A stretch of 64,000 nucleotides of DNA, taken from Salegentibacter agarivorans (GTDB lineage Bacteria; Bacteroidota; Bacteroidia; Flavobacteriales; Flavobacteriaceae). The translations under genes were made by a program, and so were the position numbers. Numbering within the stretch: position 1 is the stretch's first letter; each line of letters opens with the position of its first letter. The stretch is taken from positions 62,001 to 126,000 of the forward strand of contig NZ_FOOH01000006.1 in NCBI RefSeq assembly GCF_900113135.1, in the 5' to 3' direction. The notes under the pieces are model-generated. The model saw only the letters and a list, made by a program, of their open reading frames with translations, made no database searches and had not been told where the DNA came from. Positions 1-9,678 of this stretch are shown piece by piece.

Positions 1-123
1 AATTTATAAAATAGCCGGCTAAAAACCTTATTTATTCGATAGTTTCCTTATTATTTAGATGAAAAACGGAATTATAAGTGTTTGTAGGGCAATATATTAT
101 ACAAAACCCTATTGGTATAAATC

Positions 124-155
124 AAAAAAGCCATCAGCGAATAACTGATGGCTTT
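124..155 (-). terminator. Rho-independent terminator of ndk
   Basis: A 9-bp perfect stem (AGCCATCAG with CTGATGGCT, 7-base loop) lies just past the ndk stop codon. On the minus strand it is followed by a run of T, as in an intrinsic terminator. I see no gene in positions 1-123. Confidence 0.8.
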
Positions 156-177
156 TATATTACTTAAAAAGTTCTGC

Positions 178-597
178 TTAGAACATCTCTCTACCTGAAA
201 AATGAAAAGCAGCTTCAATCCGTGCGTTTTCGTCGCTATCACTTCCGTGTACAGCATTTTCACCAACAGATTTCGCGTATTTTTTTCTTATAGTTCCTTC
301 AGCAGCATCTTCTGGGTTTGTGGCTCCAATTAAAGCTCTAAAATCTTCTACGGCATTGTCTTTTTCTAACACAGCCGATACGATTGGTCCACGAGTCATA
401 AACTCTACCAACTCTCCAAAGAAAGGACGTTCGTTGTGTACTGCATAAAATTCTTCAGCATCAGCGGTAGTCATTTGAGTCATTTTCAAAGCTACAATTC
501 TAAATCCTGAAGCGGTAATTTGCTCTAATATTGCACCTACATTCCCGGCTTCAACAGCATCGGGCTTTATCATGGTGAATGTTCTTTTTCCTGCCAT
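178..597 (-). CDS. ndk: Nucleoside diphosphate kinase
   Basis: This 139-residue protein is a full-length cytosolic Ndk, which moves the gamma-phosphate from ATP to other (d)NDPs through a phospho-histidine. The start ([10 protein letters not shown], nucleotide-binding Lys11) and the active-site segment NAVHGSDS with catalytic His near 117 are both visible. Length matches the family. It is a single-gene unit: a terminator-like hairpin follows the stop, and a good TTG-N19-TATTTTTG promoter sits 20-50 bp upstream of the ATG. It diverges from the DHH-phosphatase/gldI operon on the other strand. Confidence 0.97.
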   Translation of the reverse strand: MAGKRTFTMIKPDAVEAGNVGAILEQITASGFRIVALKMTQMTTADAEEFYAVHNERPFFGELVEFMTRGPIVSAVLEKDNAVEDFRALIGATNPEDAAEGTIRKKYAKSVGENAVHGSDSDENARIEAAFHFSGREMF

Positions 598-956
598 CTT
601 ATGGTTTTTTAAATTTTGGCAAAAATAATTAAATAAGCTGCAAATACAAGCTCCTTTAAGTTTTATATGAATTTAGCTTTCAGACTGCTGCATTTTTTAA
701 AGCCTAAATAGAAAAAAGCTTAGAAAGAGCGACAAAATTACCTTCATTTTTTGTTGATTTGTTGAATACAAAAATACAGATTGGTTTTTTAAGCTGGTAT
801 TAATAAATTGTATCTTTACTGATTACTCGCCGGGCAAGAGATTGAATTATAGCCCTGGGTTTATCACTAAAGGAAATGAAATTTGAAACGTTTTTGTTTC
901 ATTTTTTTCAACATAATACCTTGAGGATTTATCCCGGTGGTATTTTATATTAAATT
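598..956. other. 359-bp intergenic region, possible small RNA
   Basis: No protein gene is visible. The left part holds the ndk promoter. Positions 811-818 read TATCTTTA, one base from the Bacteroidetes -7 consensus, but there is no TTG at the right distance. A GC-rich imperfect stem follows at about 831-866. Then comes a hairpin with a T-run at 884-908 (TGAAAC/GTTTCA then seven T). Together these could make a transcript of about 80 nt ending about 50 bp before the DHH gene, or an attenuator in that gene's leader. Both readings are inference. Confidence 0.35.
620..649 (-). promoter_or_regulatory. ndk promoter, Bacteroidetes type
   Basis: Read on the minus strand, TTG (647-649) is followed by a 19-base spacer and TATTTTTG (620-627). 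This matches the TTG-N19-TAnnTTTG pattern known for the Bacteroidetes primary sigma factor. It lies 23 bp upstream of the ndk ATG. Confidence 0.6.
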
Positions 957-1967
957 ATGATAGAACAAGCAATTTTAGAGATCACTGCCGAACTTTCCCA
1001 GGCTAAAAATATAGTTATTGTACCACACAAAGGCCCCGATGGTGACGCCATGGGTTCTACCTTAGGTTTAATGCATTTTTTAAGGGATAAAGGCCATAAG
1101 GTAAATGTGATTTCACCAAACGACTATCCCAGGTTTCTAAAATGGCTACCGGGAAATGATGAGGTAATTATCTATGAAAAAGATAAAGTAAATGCCGAAA
1201 ATTTTATAAATGAAGCCGAGCTGGTTTTTGCTCTGGATTTTAATCATTTAGACCGCTCTGGCGATATGCAGGAAATCTTAACAGCTTCGGAAGCTGTTTT
1301 TATTATGATAGACCATCACCGGGAACCCTCAGACTTTGCTAACTATACCTATAGCGATGCCGAAATGAGTTCTACCTGCGAAATGGTGTATCATTTTATT
1401 GATAAATTACGCGCCGTACATAAAATCACTCCCGAAATCGCCACCTGCCTTTATGTAGGTATTATGACTGATACGGGCTCGTTTAGATTTAGTGCCACCA
1501 GTGCCGAAACACACCGCGTAATAGCCGATTTAATTGATAAAGGGGCGGTAAATCACGAAATTCATAACAATATATTTGACACCTATAATGAAGACCGGCT
1601 TCAGCTTTTAGGAACTGCGCTGCAAAACTTACGAGTAAAACCTCAGTATAAAACGGCTTACATAACTTTAACTCAGGAAGAGCTGGATAAACATAATTTT
1701 CAAAAAGGAGATACCGAAGGTTTTGTAAATTACGGCCTGGCGATAGAAAAGGTAGTTTTTGCCATAATTTTTATTGAAAATAAACAAGAGGGAATTATTA
1801 AAATTTCATTTAGATCTAAAGGTAATTTTAACGTAAATGAATTTGCCAGGGCTCATTTTGAAGGCGGAGGCCACAATAATGCGGCCGGAGGTAAAAGTGA
1901 ACTTTCTATGGAAGACACCATCACAAAGCTTAATACCATTCTTCCCAGTTATAAGGAATTGCAATAA
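957..1967 (+). CDS. DHH/DHHA1 phosphoesterase, NrnA-like nanoRNase / pAp phosphatase
   Basis: The protein has 336 residues with the two-domain DHH-DHHA1 layout. Metal-binding motifs appear in order: the HKGPDGDAMGS segment near residue 25, DFNHLDRSG near 95, the DHH signature in MIDHHREP near 118-125, and the C-terminal glycine-rich GGGHNNAAGG of DHHA1 near 302. NrnA enzymes degrade 2-5 nt RNAs and dephosphorylate 3'-phosphoadenosine 5'-phosphate in the cytoplasm. The ATG at 957 is the only sensible start. The last A of the stop codon is the first base of the gldI ATG, so the two are translationally coupled. Confidence 0.9.
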   Translation: MIEQAILEITAELSQAKNIVIVPHKGPDGDAMGSTLGLMHFLRDKGHKVNVISPNDYPRFLKWLPGNDEVIIYEKDKVNAENFINEAELVFALDFNHLDRSGDMQEILTASEAVFIMIDHHREPSDFANYTYSDAEMSSTCEMVYHFIDKLRAVHKITPEIATCLYVGIMTDTGSFRFSATSAETHRVIADLIDKGAVNHEIHNNIFDTYNEDRLQLLGTALQNLRVKPQYKTAYITLTQEELDKHNFQKGDTEGFVNYGLAIEKVVFAIIFIENKQEGIIKISFRSKGNFNVNEFARAHFEGGGHNNAAGGKSELSMEDTITKLNTILPSYKELQ

Positions 1968-2527
1968 TGAATAAATATCTAATTTTTATAGCAATTTTCG
2001 CTTTGGGAGCCTGTAAATCTCCTGAAGCCCGTTACCCTGTAACTCAGAAATCGGGTTCCCACTTTAGCGAATCTATTGCTAAAAACCAGGAACTACTGGA
2101 AAAAGAAATAGCACTTATTAAAACTGCCATACAAAGGGATTCTACAAGAGAATATCACTCTTCTCAAGATGGTTTTTGGTATTCTTATCATAAAAAAGTT
2201 GAAGATTCTACCACTACAACCACCCCAGAATTTGGCGATATTGTAGAATTCGATTATAGTATTTCTACCTTAAATGATGAAGTGATTTATGCCGAAGGAG
2301 AAAAAGCTACCAGAACTTATGCCATAGACCAGGAAAAACTTTTTAGCGGCTTAAGACAGGGCCTAAAATTAATGAAAGAAGGAGAAACCGTAACTTTTTT
2401 ATTTCCTTCGTATAAAGCTTTTGGATATTATGGAGATAAAAATAAAATAGGTACAAACTGGCCTTTAAAAACAAAAGTCACCCTCAATAATATCACTGAA
2501 AAAGAAGAAATTCAAAATCAACAATAA
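1967..2527 (+). CDS. gldI: GldI-like gliding motility lipoprotein, FKBP-type prolyl isomerase
   Basis: This 186-residue protein starts with a lipoprotein signal (MNKYLIFIAIFALGAC, lipobox LGAC, Cys16). It carries one FKBP domain over roughly residues 85-180, with conserved EFDYSISTLND and FLFPSYKAFGYYG-like segments. GldI of Flavobacterium johnsoniae is a lipoprotein FKBP needed for gliding. Size, lipobox, FKBP fold and the upstream DHH phosphatase support the assignment. It presumably assists folding of envelope or type IX secretion components in the periplasm. A stand-alone FKBP lipoprotein not involved in gliding is the alternative. Confidence 0.82.
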   Translation: MNKYLIFIAIFALGACKSPEARYPVTQKSGSHFSESIAKNQELLEKEIALIKTAIQRDSTREYHSSQDGFWYSYHKKVEDSTTTTTPEFGDIVEFDYSISTLNDEVIYAEGEKATRTYAIDQEKLFSGLRQGLKLMKEGETVTFLFPSYKAFGYYGDKNKIGTNWPLKTKVTLNNITEKEEIQNQQ

Positions 2528-2569
2528 GTAAACCCGGGCTTTATTAAGCCTTTTTAATTTTTATAATAA

Positions 2570-3691
2570 ATGAGAACCAGTAAATTTTTATTACTTTTTG
2601 CCGTGGTATTTACCATGTTTGCGTGTAACGACGAATATCCAGATCTAGAAGATGGGATGTATGCTGAATTTAAAACCAATTACGGAACTTTTGTTTCTGA
2701 ACTCTACTTTGAACAAACTCCAATAACCGTAGCCAGTTTTGTTTCCCTTGCCGAAGGCAATAACAAAATGGTAGACAGCACCCATAAAGGCAAAAATTAT
2801 TACGACGGATTAACTTTTCACAGAATTATAGACGGTTTTGTAATACAGGGAGGTGATCCCACTGGAACCGGTAGTGGTGGCCCAGGCTACAAATTTCCAG
2901 ATGAAATTGTAGATAGCTTAAGTCATGATTCTAAAGGAATTCTTTCTATGGCTAATGCCGGCCCGGGCACTAACGGAAGTCAGTTTTTTGTTACACTTGC
3001 TCCTACTCCAAACCTTGATGGCAGGCATACTGTTTTCGGGAAAGTTGTAGAAGGCCAGGATGTTGTAGATTCTATAGGGAAAGTTGAAACAGGCCCAAGA
3101 GATAAGCCAGTAAAGACGGTTACCATGGAAGAGGTAAACATTATTAGAAAAGGTAAAGCCGCCAAAAATTTTGACGCTCCTACGGTATTTGAAGAAGAAC
3201 TACAGGCAGTAAAAGATAAGGAAGATGCCGAAGCTAAAAAGCGGCAGGAAGCTAAAGCAGCCCAGGCTGAAGAATTTGAAAGCCACGAAGGTGATGCTGA
3301 AGCATTAGATAGCGGACTAAAAATTTACTATTTAAATGAAGGTGAAGGTGAAAAACCTAAAACCGGGCAAATGGTAGAAGTGCTTTACGAAGGCTATTTT
3401 AGTGACGGTGAAATCTTTGATACAAACAAAGAAGAACTGGCCAAAGAAATGGGCTTATTTAATGAAGCTAGAAAAAACCAGGGTGGTTATGGTCCCATGA
3501 CAGTAGTTTACGGTCCAGATGCTCCTATGATTCCAGGATTTAAAGAAGGCATTCAGCAATTAAAAGTTGGAGATGAAGCTTTACTTTATATCCCAAGTCA
3601 TTTAGGTTATGGAGAAAGAGGCGCGGGTGGCGTAATTCCTCCAAACACCGATCTTGTTTTTAAAGTAGAATTGGTAGGTATACAGGAATAA
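2570..3691 (+). CDS. Lipoprotein with fused cyclophilin and FKBP prolyl isomerase domains
   Basis: The protein has 373 residues. A lipoprotein signal (FTMFACNDEY, Cys19) leads into a cyclophilin domain at about 28-190. Its hallmarks are FHRIIDGFVIQGGDPTGTG, the NGSQFF substrate pocket and LDGRHTVFG. A charged, Ala/Glu/Lys-rich linker at about 200-245 looks helical. A FKBP domain follows at about 250-373, with VEVLYEGYFSDGEIFD, YGERGAGGVIPPNTDLVF and VELVGI. Both catalytic halves look intact. The gene lies 42 bp after gldI in the same direction and ends in a strong hairpin. A role as envelope foldase, perhaps with GldI, is inferred. Confidence 0.92.
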   Translation: MRTSKFLLLFAVVFTMFACNDEYPDLEDGMYAEFKTNYGTFVSELYFEQTPITVASFVSLAEGNNKMVDSTHKGKNYYDGLTFHRIIDGFVIQGGDPTGTGSGGPGYKFPDEIVDSLSHDSKGILSMANAGPGTNGSQFFVTLAPTPNLDGRHTVFGKVVEGQDVVDSIGKVETGPRDKPVKTVTMEEVNIIRKGKAAKNFDAPTVFEEELQAVKDKEDAEAKKRQEAKAAQAEEFESHEGDAEALDSGLKIYYLNEGEGEKPKTGQMVEVLYEGYFSDGEIFDTNKEELAKEMGLFNEARKNQGGYGPMTVVYGPDAPMIPGFKEGIQQLKVGDEALLYIPSHLGYGERGAGGVIPPNTDLVFKVELVGIQE

Positions 3692-3713
3692 TTTCCTGAA
3701 TTTATATATAAGA

Positions 3714-3750
3714 AGGGCTGTTTGAAAATGACTATTCAAACAGCCTTTTT
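3714..3750. terminator. Bidirectional terminator between convergent genes
   Basis: The inverted repeat AGGCTGTTTGAA / TTCAAACAGCCT with an 8-base loop is followed by TTTTT on the plus strand. It lies between the convergent prolyl isomerase (+) and pepD (-) genes and could serve both. Confidence 0.8.
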
Positions 3751-3769
3751 ACTTTCTAAATATCTCCAA

Positions 3770-5230
3770 TTATTTCTTCGGAATATTCTTTAAAACTTCA
3801 ATTAAAAATTTCCAGTACTTCTGGGCTGAGGAAATACTTGCGCGTTCATCAGGTGAATGTGCCCCTCTAATGGTAGGCCCAAAAGAAATCATATCCATTT
3901 CAGGATAATGGTTTCCAATTATTCCACATTCCAAACCAGCGTGGCAGGCTGCAACATCGGCTTTCTCATTATGCAGGTTTTGATATAATCCATCTACAAC
4001 TTTTAAAATTGCAGAATTAGGATTTGGTGCCCAACCCGGATATTCCCCAGATAATTTCACCTTAAATTTCGCCAGCTCAAAGGTTGCTTCCAAACTATTG
4101 GCCAAATCATCTTTTGAAGATTCTACCGATGATCTTGTAAGACAGTTAATTTTCACTTTTCCATCCCCAACTTTTACGCTGGCAATATTATTAGAAGCTT
4201 CAACCAAACCTTCAATATCAGGACTCATTCTGTAAACTCCATTATGCGCTGCAGAAATTGCTTTAACTACTTCTTGCTGATCTTCCACTTTCATTACTTC
4301 GTTTGGAACTTCGGTTTCAGAAATTTCAATATCCATATTAGGTTCCAGAGAAGCAAATTCAGCTTTAATCTCACGCACCTGCTGAATAATTTCAGTTAAA
4401 AAAGTTTCGGTATTAGATTTATCTACCACCACAATAGCTTCGCTTTCACGAGGAATGGCATTTCGTAATCCGCCACCTTTTATGCTGGAAACGCGCAAAC
4501 CGAAATCCCGATTAGAATCAAAAAGTACACGTGCCATAATTTTATTGGCATTGGCCAGACCTTTTATAATATCCATCCCAGAATGCCCGCCTTGCAAACC
4601 TTTTACTTTTATTTGGTAACCAACCGAATTATCAGGTGTGTGCTCTACTTCATAATCCCTAACCGCAGTTATATCTACGCCGCCGGCACATCCAATCCCA
4701 ATCTCATCATCTTCTTCGGTATCCAGGTTTAAAAGAATATCTCCTTCCAATAAATTAGAATCCAAACCTTTTGCACCGGTCATTCCGGTTTCTTCATCTA
4801 TCGTAAATAAAGCTTCAAGAGCAGGGTGCTGAATATCGTTACTTTCTAAAATTGCCATCATACTCGCAACTCCCAGACCATTATCGGCACCCAGGGTTGT
4901 TCCTTTGGCTCTTACCCAATCTCCATCTACATACATATTGATTCCGCTGGTTTCAAAATCAAAATCGGTATCGTTATTTTTCTGGTGCACCATATCTAAA
5001 TGGGCCTGCAATACAATGGGTTTTCTATCTTCCATCCCTGAAGTAGCAGGTTTTTTTATAACCACATTTCCGGTTTCATCTACCAGGGTTTCCAGGTTAA
5101 GTTTGTTTCCAAAGTTTTTCATAAACTCAATAACCCGCTCTTCTTTTTTTGAAGGTCGTGGTACCTCGTTTAGATCGGCAAATTTATTCCATAAGATTTT
5201 CGGCTCTAATTCCCTTATTTCTTCGTTCAT
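3770..5230 (-). CDS. pepD: Aminoacyl-histidine dipeptidase (peptidase D, M20 family)
   Basis: This 486-residue protein has the PepD/M20C layout: a catalytic metal domain split by a dimerisation domain. The visible motifs are QAHLDMVHQ (metal His and Asp, about residue 75), TLGADNGLGVA (bridging Asp, about 118), TIDEETGMTG (catalytic Glu pair, about 148) and a late HAGLECGI segment. It cleaves unspecific dipeptides including carnosine-type Xaa-His. No signal peptide is seen, so it is cytosolic. It forms a single-gene unit, and a possible -7 element TACCTTTG lies at 5253-5260 on its strand. Confidence 0.95.
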   Translation of the reverse strand: MNEEIRELEPKILWNKFADLNEVPRPSKKEERVIEFMKNFGNKLNLETLVDETGNVVIKKPATSGMEDRKPIVLQAHLDMVHQKNNDTDFDFETSGINMYVDGDWVRAKGTTLGADNGLGVASMMAILESNDIQHPALEALFTIDEETGMTGAKGLDSNLLEGDILLNLDTEEDDEIGIGCAGGVDITAVRDYEVEHTPDNSVGYQIKVKGLQGGHSGMDIIKGLANANKIMARVLFDSNRDFGLRVSSIKGGGLRNAIPRESEAIVVVDKSNTETFLTEIIQQVREIKAEFASLEPNMDIEISETEVPNEVMKVEDQQEVVKAISAAHNGVYRMSPDIEGLVEASNNIASVKVGDGKVKINCLTRSSVESSKDDLANSLEATFELAKFKVKLSGEYPGWAPNPNSAILKVVDGLYQNLHNEKADVAACHAGLECGIIGNHYPEMDMISFGPTIRGAHSPDERASISSAQKYWKFLIEVLKNIPKK

Positions 5231-5375
5231 TGTTTTATATTTTGGTCTTTCACAAAGGTATTGGTAATAAACAAAGAAGGAAAATTTACAGGCTTTTTAA
5301 AACTTATTTAACCAAATGAAGAACAGTTATTTAAAATTTTAAGCCGTGTTTTGCTAATAATTGTAATTTTAAAAA

Positions 5376-5470
5376 GCAAACTACCCTGTAGCAAGCTCTT
5401 GAAGCAATTATAGAAAATAATGTTATTAATTTCGAGACAGATCTCGGAGAATAAAATCTCGATTATCGAG
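5376..5470. repeat. Dispersed leader repeat with 13-bp palindrome CTCGATTATCGAG
   Basis: This segment begins GCAAACTACCC and ends in the palindrome CTCGATTATCGAG (5458-5470). The same two ends reappear at 56936-57013, and palindromes of the same shape occur at 22378 and 57245. The final G of this copy is the first base of the GTG start of the next gene. Function is unknown. Confidence 0.6.
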
Positions 5471-6543
5471 TGAAGAAAAAAGGACTTTGTATTTTAGCAT
5501 TTCTGCTCCCCGTGCAGATCATTTTTATCTTTTTCCTGGCCGGGCATCCCGAGCTGGTAGAAAATTGGTACAGCCGATTTCTATACCCTGAATTTTCAAA
5601 ATTAATGCGCTACGGGCACGGATTTTTACCTTTTTCTCTTGGCGATCTCTTATATACGTTCTTGGGAATTTTAATAATTCGTTGGCTACTAAGACGTTTT
5701 AATCAGAAATTTAGAAACCCTCGTTTTTGGGTGATAGATGTTCTTGCTATATTATCAGTAGTATATGCCTGTTTCCATATTTTCTGGGGATTTAATTATT
5801 ACCGCTTACCGCTTCACGAAGCTTTAGAAATTGAAAACGATTATACCACCGAAGAGCTTTATCAACTTTCAGAAATATTAATTATTGAGTCTAACAAACT
5901 CCACAATCAACTAACGGAAAACGATTCGGTTAGCGTGGTAATTCCATATTCCAAGAATGAAATCTTTGAAAAAACCATTGAAGGCTATAGCAATATCAGC
6001 AAAGATTTTCCTGAACTTACCTATAAAGGAGAATCGCTAAAACGCTCTTTATATAGTATTCCACTTTCTTATATGGGCTTCAACGGCTATTTGAACCCAC
6101 TTACCGGGGAAGCCCAGGTAAATACCCAAATTGTGCCTTATAAAATCCCCACTACCGCCAGTCACGAAATTGGACATCAACTGGGTTTTGCAAAAGAGAA
6201 TGAAGCTAATTTTATTGCCTGCCTTAGCACCATGAATCATCCCGATGCTTATTTCCGGTATTCAGGATATACTTTTGCCTTGCGATATTGTTTAAATGAA
6301 TTATACCGAAGGGATCCTGAAAAGTTTAAAACTTTAAAGGCAAAAATGAATCCGGGTATTTTAGAAAACTACCGGGAAGTAGAAGAATTCTGGTTGGCGC
6401 ATCAAAATCCTTTTGAACCCATATTTCAGGCATTTTACAATCGGTTTTTAATTGTAAATAACCAGGCCGATGGAATGAAAAGCTATAGTTATGTGGTAGC
6501 ACTTTTGGTGAATTATTTTTCAGAAGAAAAGAATAGACTTTAA
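5470..6543 (+). CDS. DUF3810-type membrane protein with zinc-peptidase HExxH motif
   Basis: This 357-residue protein has two or three hydrophobic segments in the first ~115 residues and a soluble remainder. At about residues 232-250 it carries SHEIGHQLGFAKENEANF. HExxH plus a downstream Glu is the zinc-binding arrangement of gluzincin-like metallopeptidases. This matches the DUF3810 family, common in Bacteroidetes and of unknown substrate. The start codon is GTG, and its first base is the last base of an upstream palindrome. No better ATG lies downstream before the first membrane segment. It appears to be monocistronic. Confidence 0.8.
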   Translation: MKKKGLCILAFLLPVQIIFIFFLAGHPELVENWYSRFLYPEFSKLMRYGHGFLPFSLGDLLYTFLGILIIRWLLRRFNQKFRNPRFWVIDVLAILSVVYACFHIFWGFNYYRLPLHEALEIENDYTTEELYQLSEILIIESNKLHNQLTENDSVSVVIPYSKNEIFEKTIEGYSNISKDFPELTYKGESLKRSLYSIPLSYMGFNGYLNPLTGEAQVNTQIVPYKIPTTASHEIGHQLGFAKENEANFIACLSTMNHPDAYFRYSGYTFALRYCLNELYRRDPEKFKTLKAKMNPGILENYREVEEFWLAHQNPFEPIFQAFYNRFLIVNNQADGMKSYSYVVALLVNYFSEEKNRL

Positions 6544-6675
6544 CCTAATAATTTATGAAATAGCTAGTAAGAAAAATAAATTCTCACATAGTACGAAAAC
6601 CAATTTCGGCTTTGTTATAATTTTCTTAATTTACCGCCTTTAATTTCTAAGCCACATTTAATTCAGCTACAATTT

Positions 6676-9669
6676 ATGAAAATAAGACTTTTACTATGTC
6701 TGGTATTTCTGGTCAGTTTGCAAAGCAACGCCCAGGAGTACTTCCCCAAAAACGACGGGGTAAAAAATCCACAAACCAATTACACGGTATTTAAAAATGC
6801 AAAAATTCACGTAAGTCCGCAGCAAACAATAGAAAACGGAAGGTTCGTGGTAAAAGATGGCAAAATTACTGCCATTGGCAAATCGGTTAACGAACCACAA
6901 AACAGCATTGTTATAGATTTAAAAGGGAAAGAAGTTTACCCTTCCTTTATTGATCTTTACAGCAGTTTTGGAGTAAAAGAACCCAAAGAAGCGAGTAACG
7001 GGAACGGCCAGCCACAATATGATGCGAACCGGGAAGGGTATTACTGGAACGACCATATAAGGCCAGAAACCGATGCGGTACAACACTTTAATTATGATGA
7101 AAAAACGGTAACTTCCTTCCATAAAGCAGGGTTTGGCGCCGTAAATACACACGTTCCAGATGGGATTATTCGCGGTACCGGGATGTTGGTAGCTTTAAAC
7201 CCCGGCGGCACCGAAGGTGATCGCATTTTAAAAGATCGCTCGGCACAATACCTTTCTTTTGATAAAAGTAAACTGTCCCGACAGTCTTATCCGACCTCCA
7301 CAATGGGTGCAATGGCATTAATTCGGCAGACTTATTTAGATGCTGAATGGTACGGAAAAGGAAAATCTAACAACAAAGATTTAGCTTTAGAAGCTTTAAA
7401 CCGAAATAAAAATCTGACTCAAATTTTCGCAACAGATAATCTACTGGATGCTTTAAGAGCCGGAAAAATAGGTAACGAATTCAATGTGAATTATGTGATC
7501 CTGGGAGACGGAAAAGAATATCAGCGTCTTAAGGAAATAAAGGAAACCGGAAGCACATTTATTGTTCCGCTTAATTTTCCCGATGCTTACGATGTAGAAA
7601 ATCCTTTTTTGGCCGAACATGTAACGCTGGAAGAAATGAAAACCTGGAACCAGGCCCCGGCTAACCTTAAAATGCTTGCCGAAAATGAAATTCCGTTTAC
7701 CATAACCGCCCACAACCTTGAGGCTGAAAAAGATTTCAGAAATAATTTACTAAAAGCAGTTTCTTATGGATTAAGTAAAGAAGATGCGCTTGCTGCCTTA
7801 ACCACTACCCCTGCAAAAATTCTTGGCGAGGAAAATCGCCTGGGAACTTTAAAAGAAGGCGCGTGGGCAAACTTTATAATCACTTCAGGAGATTATTTTG
7901 ATAAAGAAACCAGTGTTTTTGAAAACTGGATCCAGGGCGAAAAAATAGTGATCAATAAAATGAACACTACAGATATTACCGGAACCTACGATCTTAATTT
8001 AGAAGGAAAAACGTATGAATTAAAGATTTCAGGAAAACCCGAAGCTCCAAAGGCAAGTGTAAAATCTGGAGATACAAAATTGGGGGCAAAACTTAGTTTT
8101 TCTGATAATTGGATGAATTTATTGCTTTCTCCTGCCGATACTACTAAAACAGGTTTCACCCGTTTAGTGGCCAAAACCGACGAAAATAAAGAACAAATTT
8201 CTGGTACGGCTTATTTAAGCGATGGTTCAGAAACTGATTTCTCAGCGACCAGGAAAGCTTCAAATGAAACTGCTGCAGCGGAAGAAGACGAAGAAGAAAA
8301 CGGAGAAGATAAAGAGGAAGATATTCGCGAAATTATGCCGGTAAGTTTTCCGAATAAAGCTTACGGATTTTCAGAAATGCCTAAAGAAGAAACTATTCTT
8401 TTTAAAAACGCAACAGTCTGGACAAACGAAGCAGAAGGAATTTTAGAAAATACCGATGTTTTGGTGAAAAACGGGGAAATTTCCAGGATTGGAAAGAACC
8501 TTAGCGCCGGAAATGCCAAAGTCATAGATGCCACAGGAAAACATCTAACTTCAGGAATTATAGACGAGCATTCACATATTGCGGCTTCTGCCATTAACGA
8601 GGCCGGCCACAACTCTACTGCAGAAGTTACTATGGAAGATGTGGTAGATCCCACAGATATGAATATTTATCGCAACCTTGCTGGCGGGGTAACTACCGTA
8701 CAGCTTTTACACGGATCGGCAAATCCAATTGGCGGCCGTTCTGCGATTTTAAGGTTAAAATGGGGTGAAGATGCTGAAGATATGATCTTTGAAAACTCCC
8801 CTAAATTTATAAAATTCGCATTGGGTGAGAACGTAAAGCAGTCTAACTGGGGAAGCCGTTCCAGGTTTCCACAAACCAGGATGGGTGTAGAACAGGTTTT
8901 TACCGATTATTTTACCCGTGCAAAAGAATATGAAAAGGCAAAACAAAACGATAAAGACTTTAGAAAGGACCTGGAAATGGAAACCCTCCTGGAGATTATT
9001 AATAGTGAACGCTTTGTTTCAGCGCACTCCTATGTTCAAAGCGAAATTAATATGTTGATGAAAGTTGCTGAGAATTTTGATTTCAGAATTAATACGTTCA
9101 CGCATATTTTAGAAGGTTATAAAGTGGCCGATAAAATGAAGGAGCACGGCGCAGGCGGTTCTACTTTTTCAGACTGGTGGGCTTATAAATATGAGGTTAA
9201 TGATGCCATTCCTTTTAATGCACCAATTATGCATAGCCAGGGAATAGTAACTGCAATTAATAGTGATGATGCCGAAATGAGCAGAAGATTAAACCAGGAA
9301 GCAGCAAAATCTGTAAAATACGGTGGAGTTTCTGAAGAAGAAGCCTGGAAATTTGTAACCTTGAATCCGGCAAAATTATTGCATATAGATGATCGCGTTG
9401 GAAGTGTAAAAACAGGAAAAGACGCAGATTTGGTTCTATGGTCAGATAATCCATTATCGATTTACGCCAAAGCCGAAAAAACTTTAATTCAGGGAAAAGT
9501 TTTCTTTGATATTGAGAGAGATAAAAAGTTGCGAGAAGAAATTCAGCAGCAAAGAAGTGAATTAATTACCCAAATGTTGGAGGCTAAAAATAAAGGCCTA
9601 AAAACACAACCGGTAACGAAGAAAGAAGAACAACATATCCATTGTAATACCCTGGAAGAAATCCATTAA
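6676..9669 (+). CDS. Secreted amidohydrolase with two tandem amidohydrolase modules
   Basis: This is a 997-residue exported protein (signal MKIRLLLCLVFLVSLQSNAQ). The N-terminal module (about 35-430) has the amidohydrolase frame, but the metal HxH site after the first beta strand reads YPSFIDLYSSF, so the histidines are missing. An acidic linker (about 535-555) leads to a second module (about 575-970). That one keeps the site: IDEHSHIA, later SAHSY and THILEG, and an Asp in NSDDAE. Only the second half should be catalytic, in the imidazolonepropionase-like branch of the superfamily. The substrate is unknown. The next gene starts 10 bp downstream and is related. Confidence 0.88.
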   Translation: MKIRLLLCLVFLVSLQSNAQEYFPKNDGVKNPQTNYTVFKNAKIHVSPQQTIENGRFVVKDGKITAIGKSVNEPQNSIVIDLKGKEVYPSFIDLYSSFGVKEPKEASNGNGQPQYDANREGYYWNDHIRPETDAVQHFNYDEKTVTSFHKAGFGAVNTHVPDGIIRGTGMLVALNPGGTEGDRILKDRSAQYLSFDKSKLSRQSYPTSTMGAMALIRQTYLDAEWYGKGKSNNKDLALEALNRNKNLTQIFATDNLLDALRAGKIGNEFNVNYVILGDGKEYQRLKEIKETGSTFIVPLNFPDAYDVENPFLAEHVTLEEMKTWNQAPANLKMLAENEIPFTITAHNLEAEKDFRNNLLKAVSYGLSKEDALAALTTTPAKILGEENRLGTLKEGAWANFIITSGDYFDKETSVFENWIQGEKIVINKMNTTDITGTYDLNLEGKTYELKISGKPEAPKASVKSGDTKLGAKLSFSDNWMNLLLSPADTTKTGFTRLVAKTDENKEQISGTAYLSDGSETDFSATRKASNETAAAEEDEEENGEDKEEDIREIMPVSFPNKAYGFSEMPKEETILFKNATVWTNEAEGILENTDVLVKNGEISRIGKNLSAGNAKVIDATGKHLTSGIIDEHSHIAASAINEAGHNSTAEVTMEDVVDPTDMNIYRNLAGGVTTVQLLHGSANPIGGRSAILRLKWGEDAEDMIFENSPKFIKFALGENVKQSNWGSRSRFPQTRMGVEQVFTDYFTRAKEYEKAKQNDKDFRKDLEMETLLEIINSERFVSAHSYVQSEINMLMKVAENFDFRINTFTHILEGYKVADKMKEHGAGGSTFSDWWAYKYEVNDAIPFNAPIMHSQGIVTAINSDDAEMSRRLNQEAAKSVKYGGVSEEEAWKFVTLNPAKLLHIDDRVGSVKTGKDADLVLWSDNPLSIYAKAEKTLIQGKVFFDIERDKKLREEIQQQRSELITQMLEAKNKGLKTQPVTKKEEQHIHCNTLEEIH

Positions 9670-9678
9670 AAAGAAAAA

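Noticed and set aside
72-266. Frame of 64 codons on the minus strand at the left edge
   Set aside because: It overlaps the end of ndk and the ndk terminator, and its product is not like any family.
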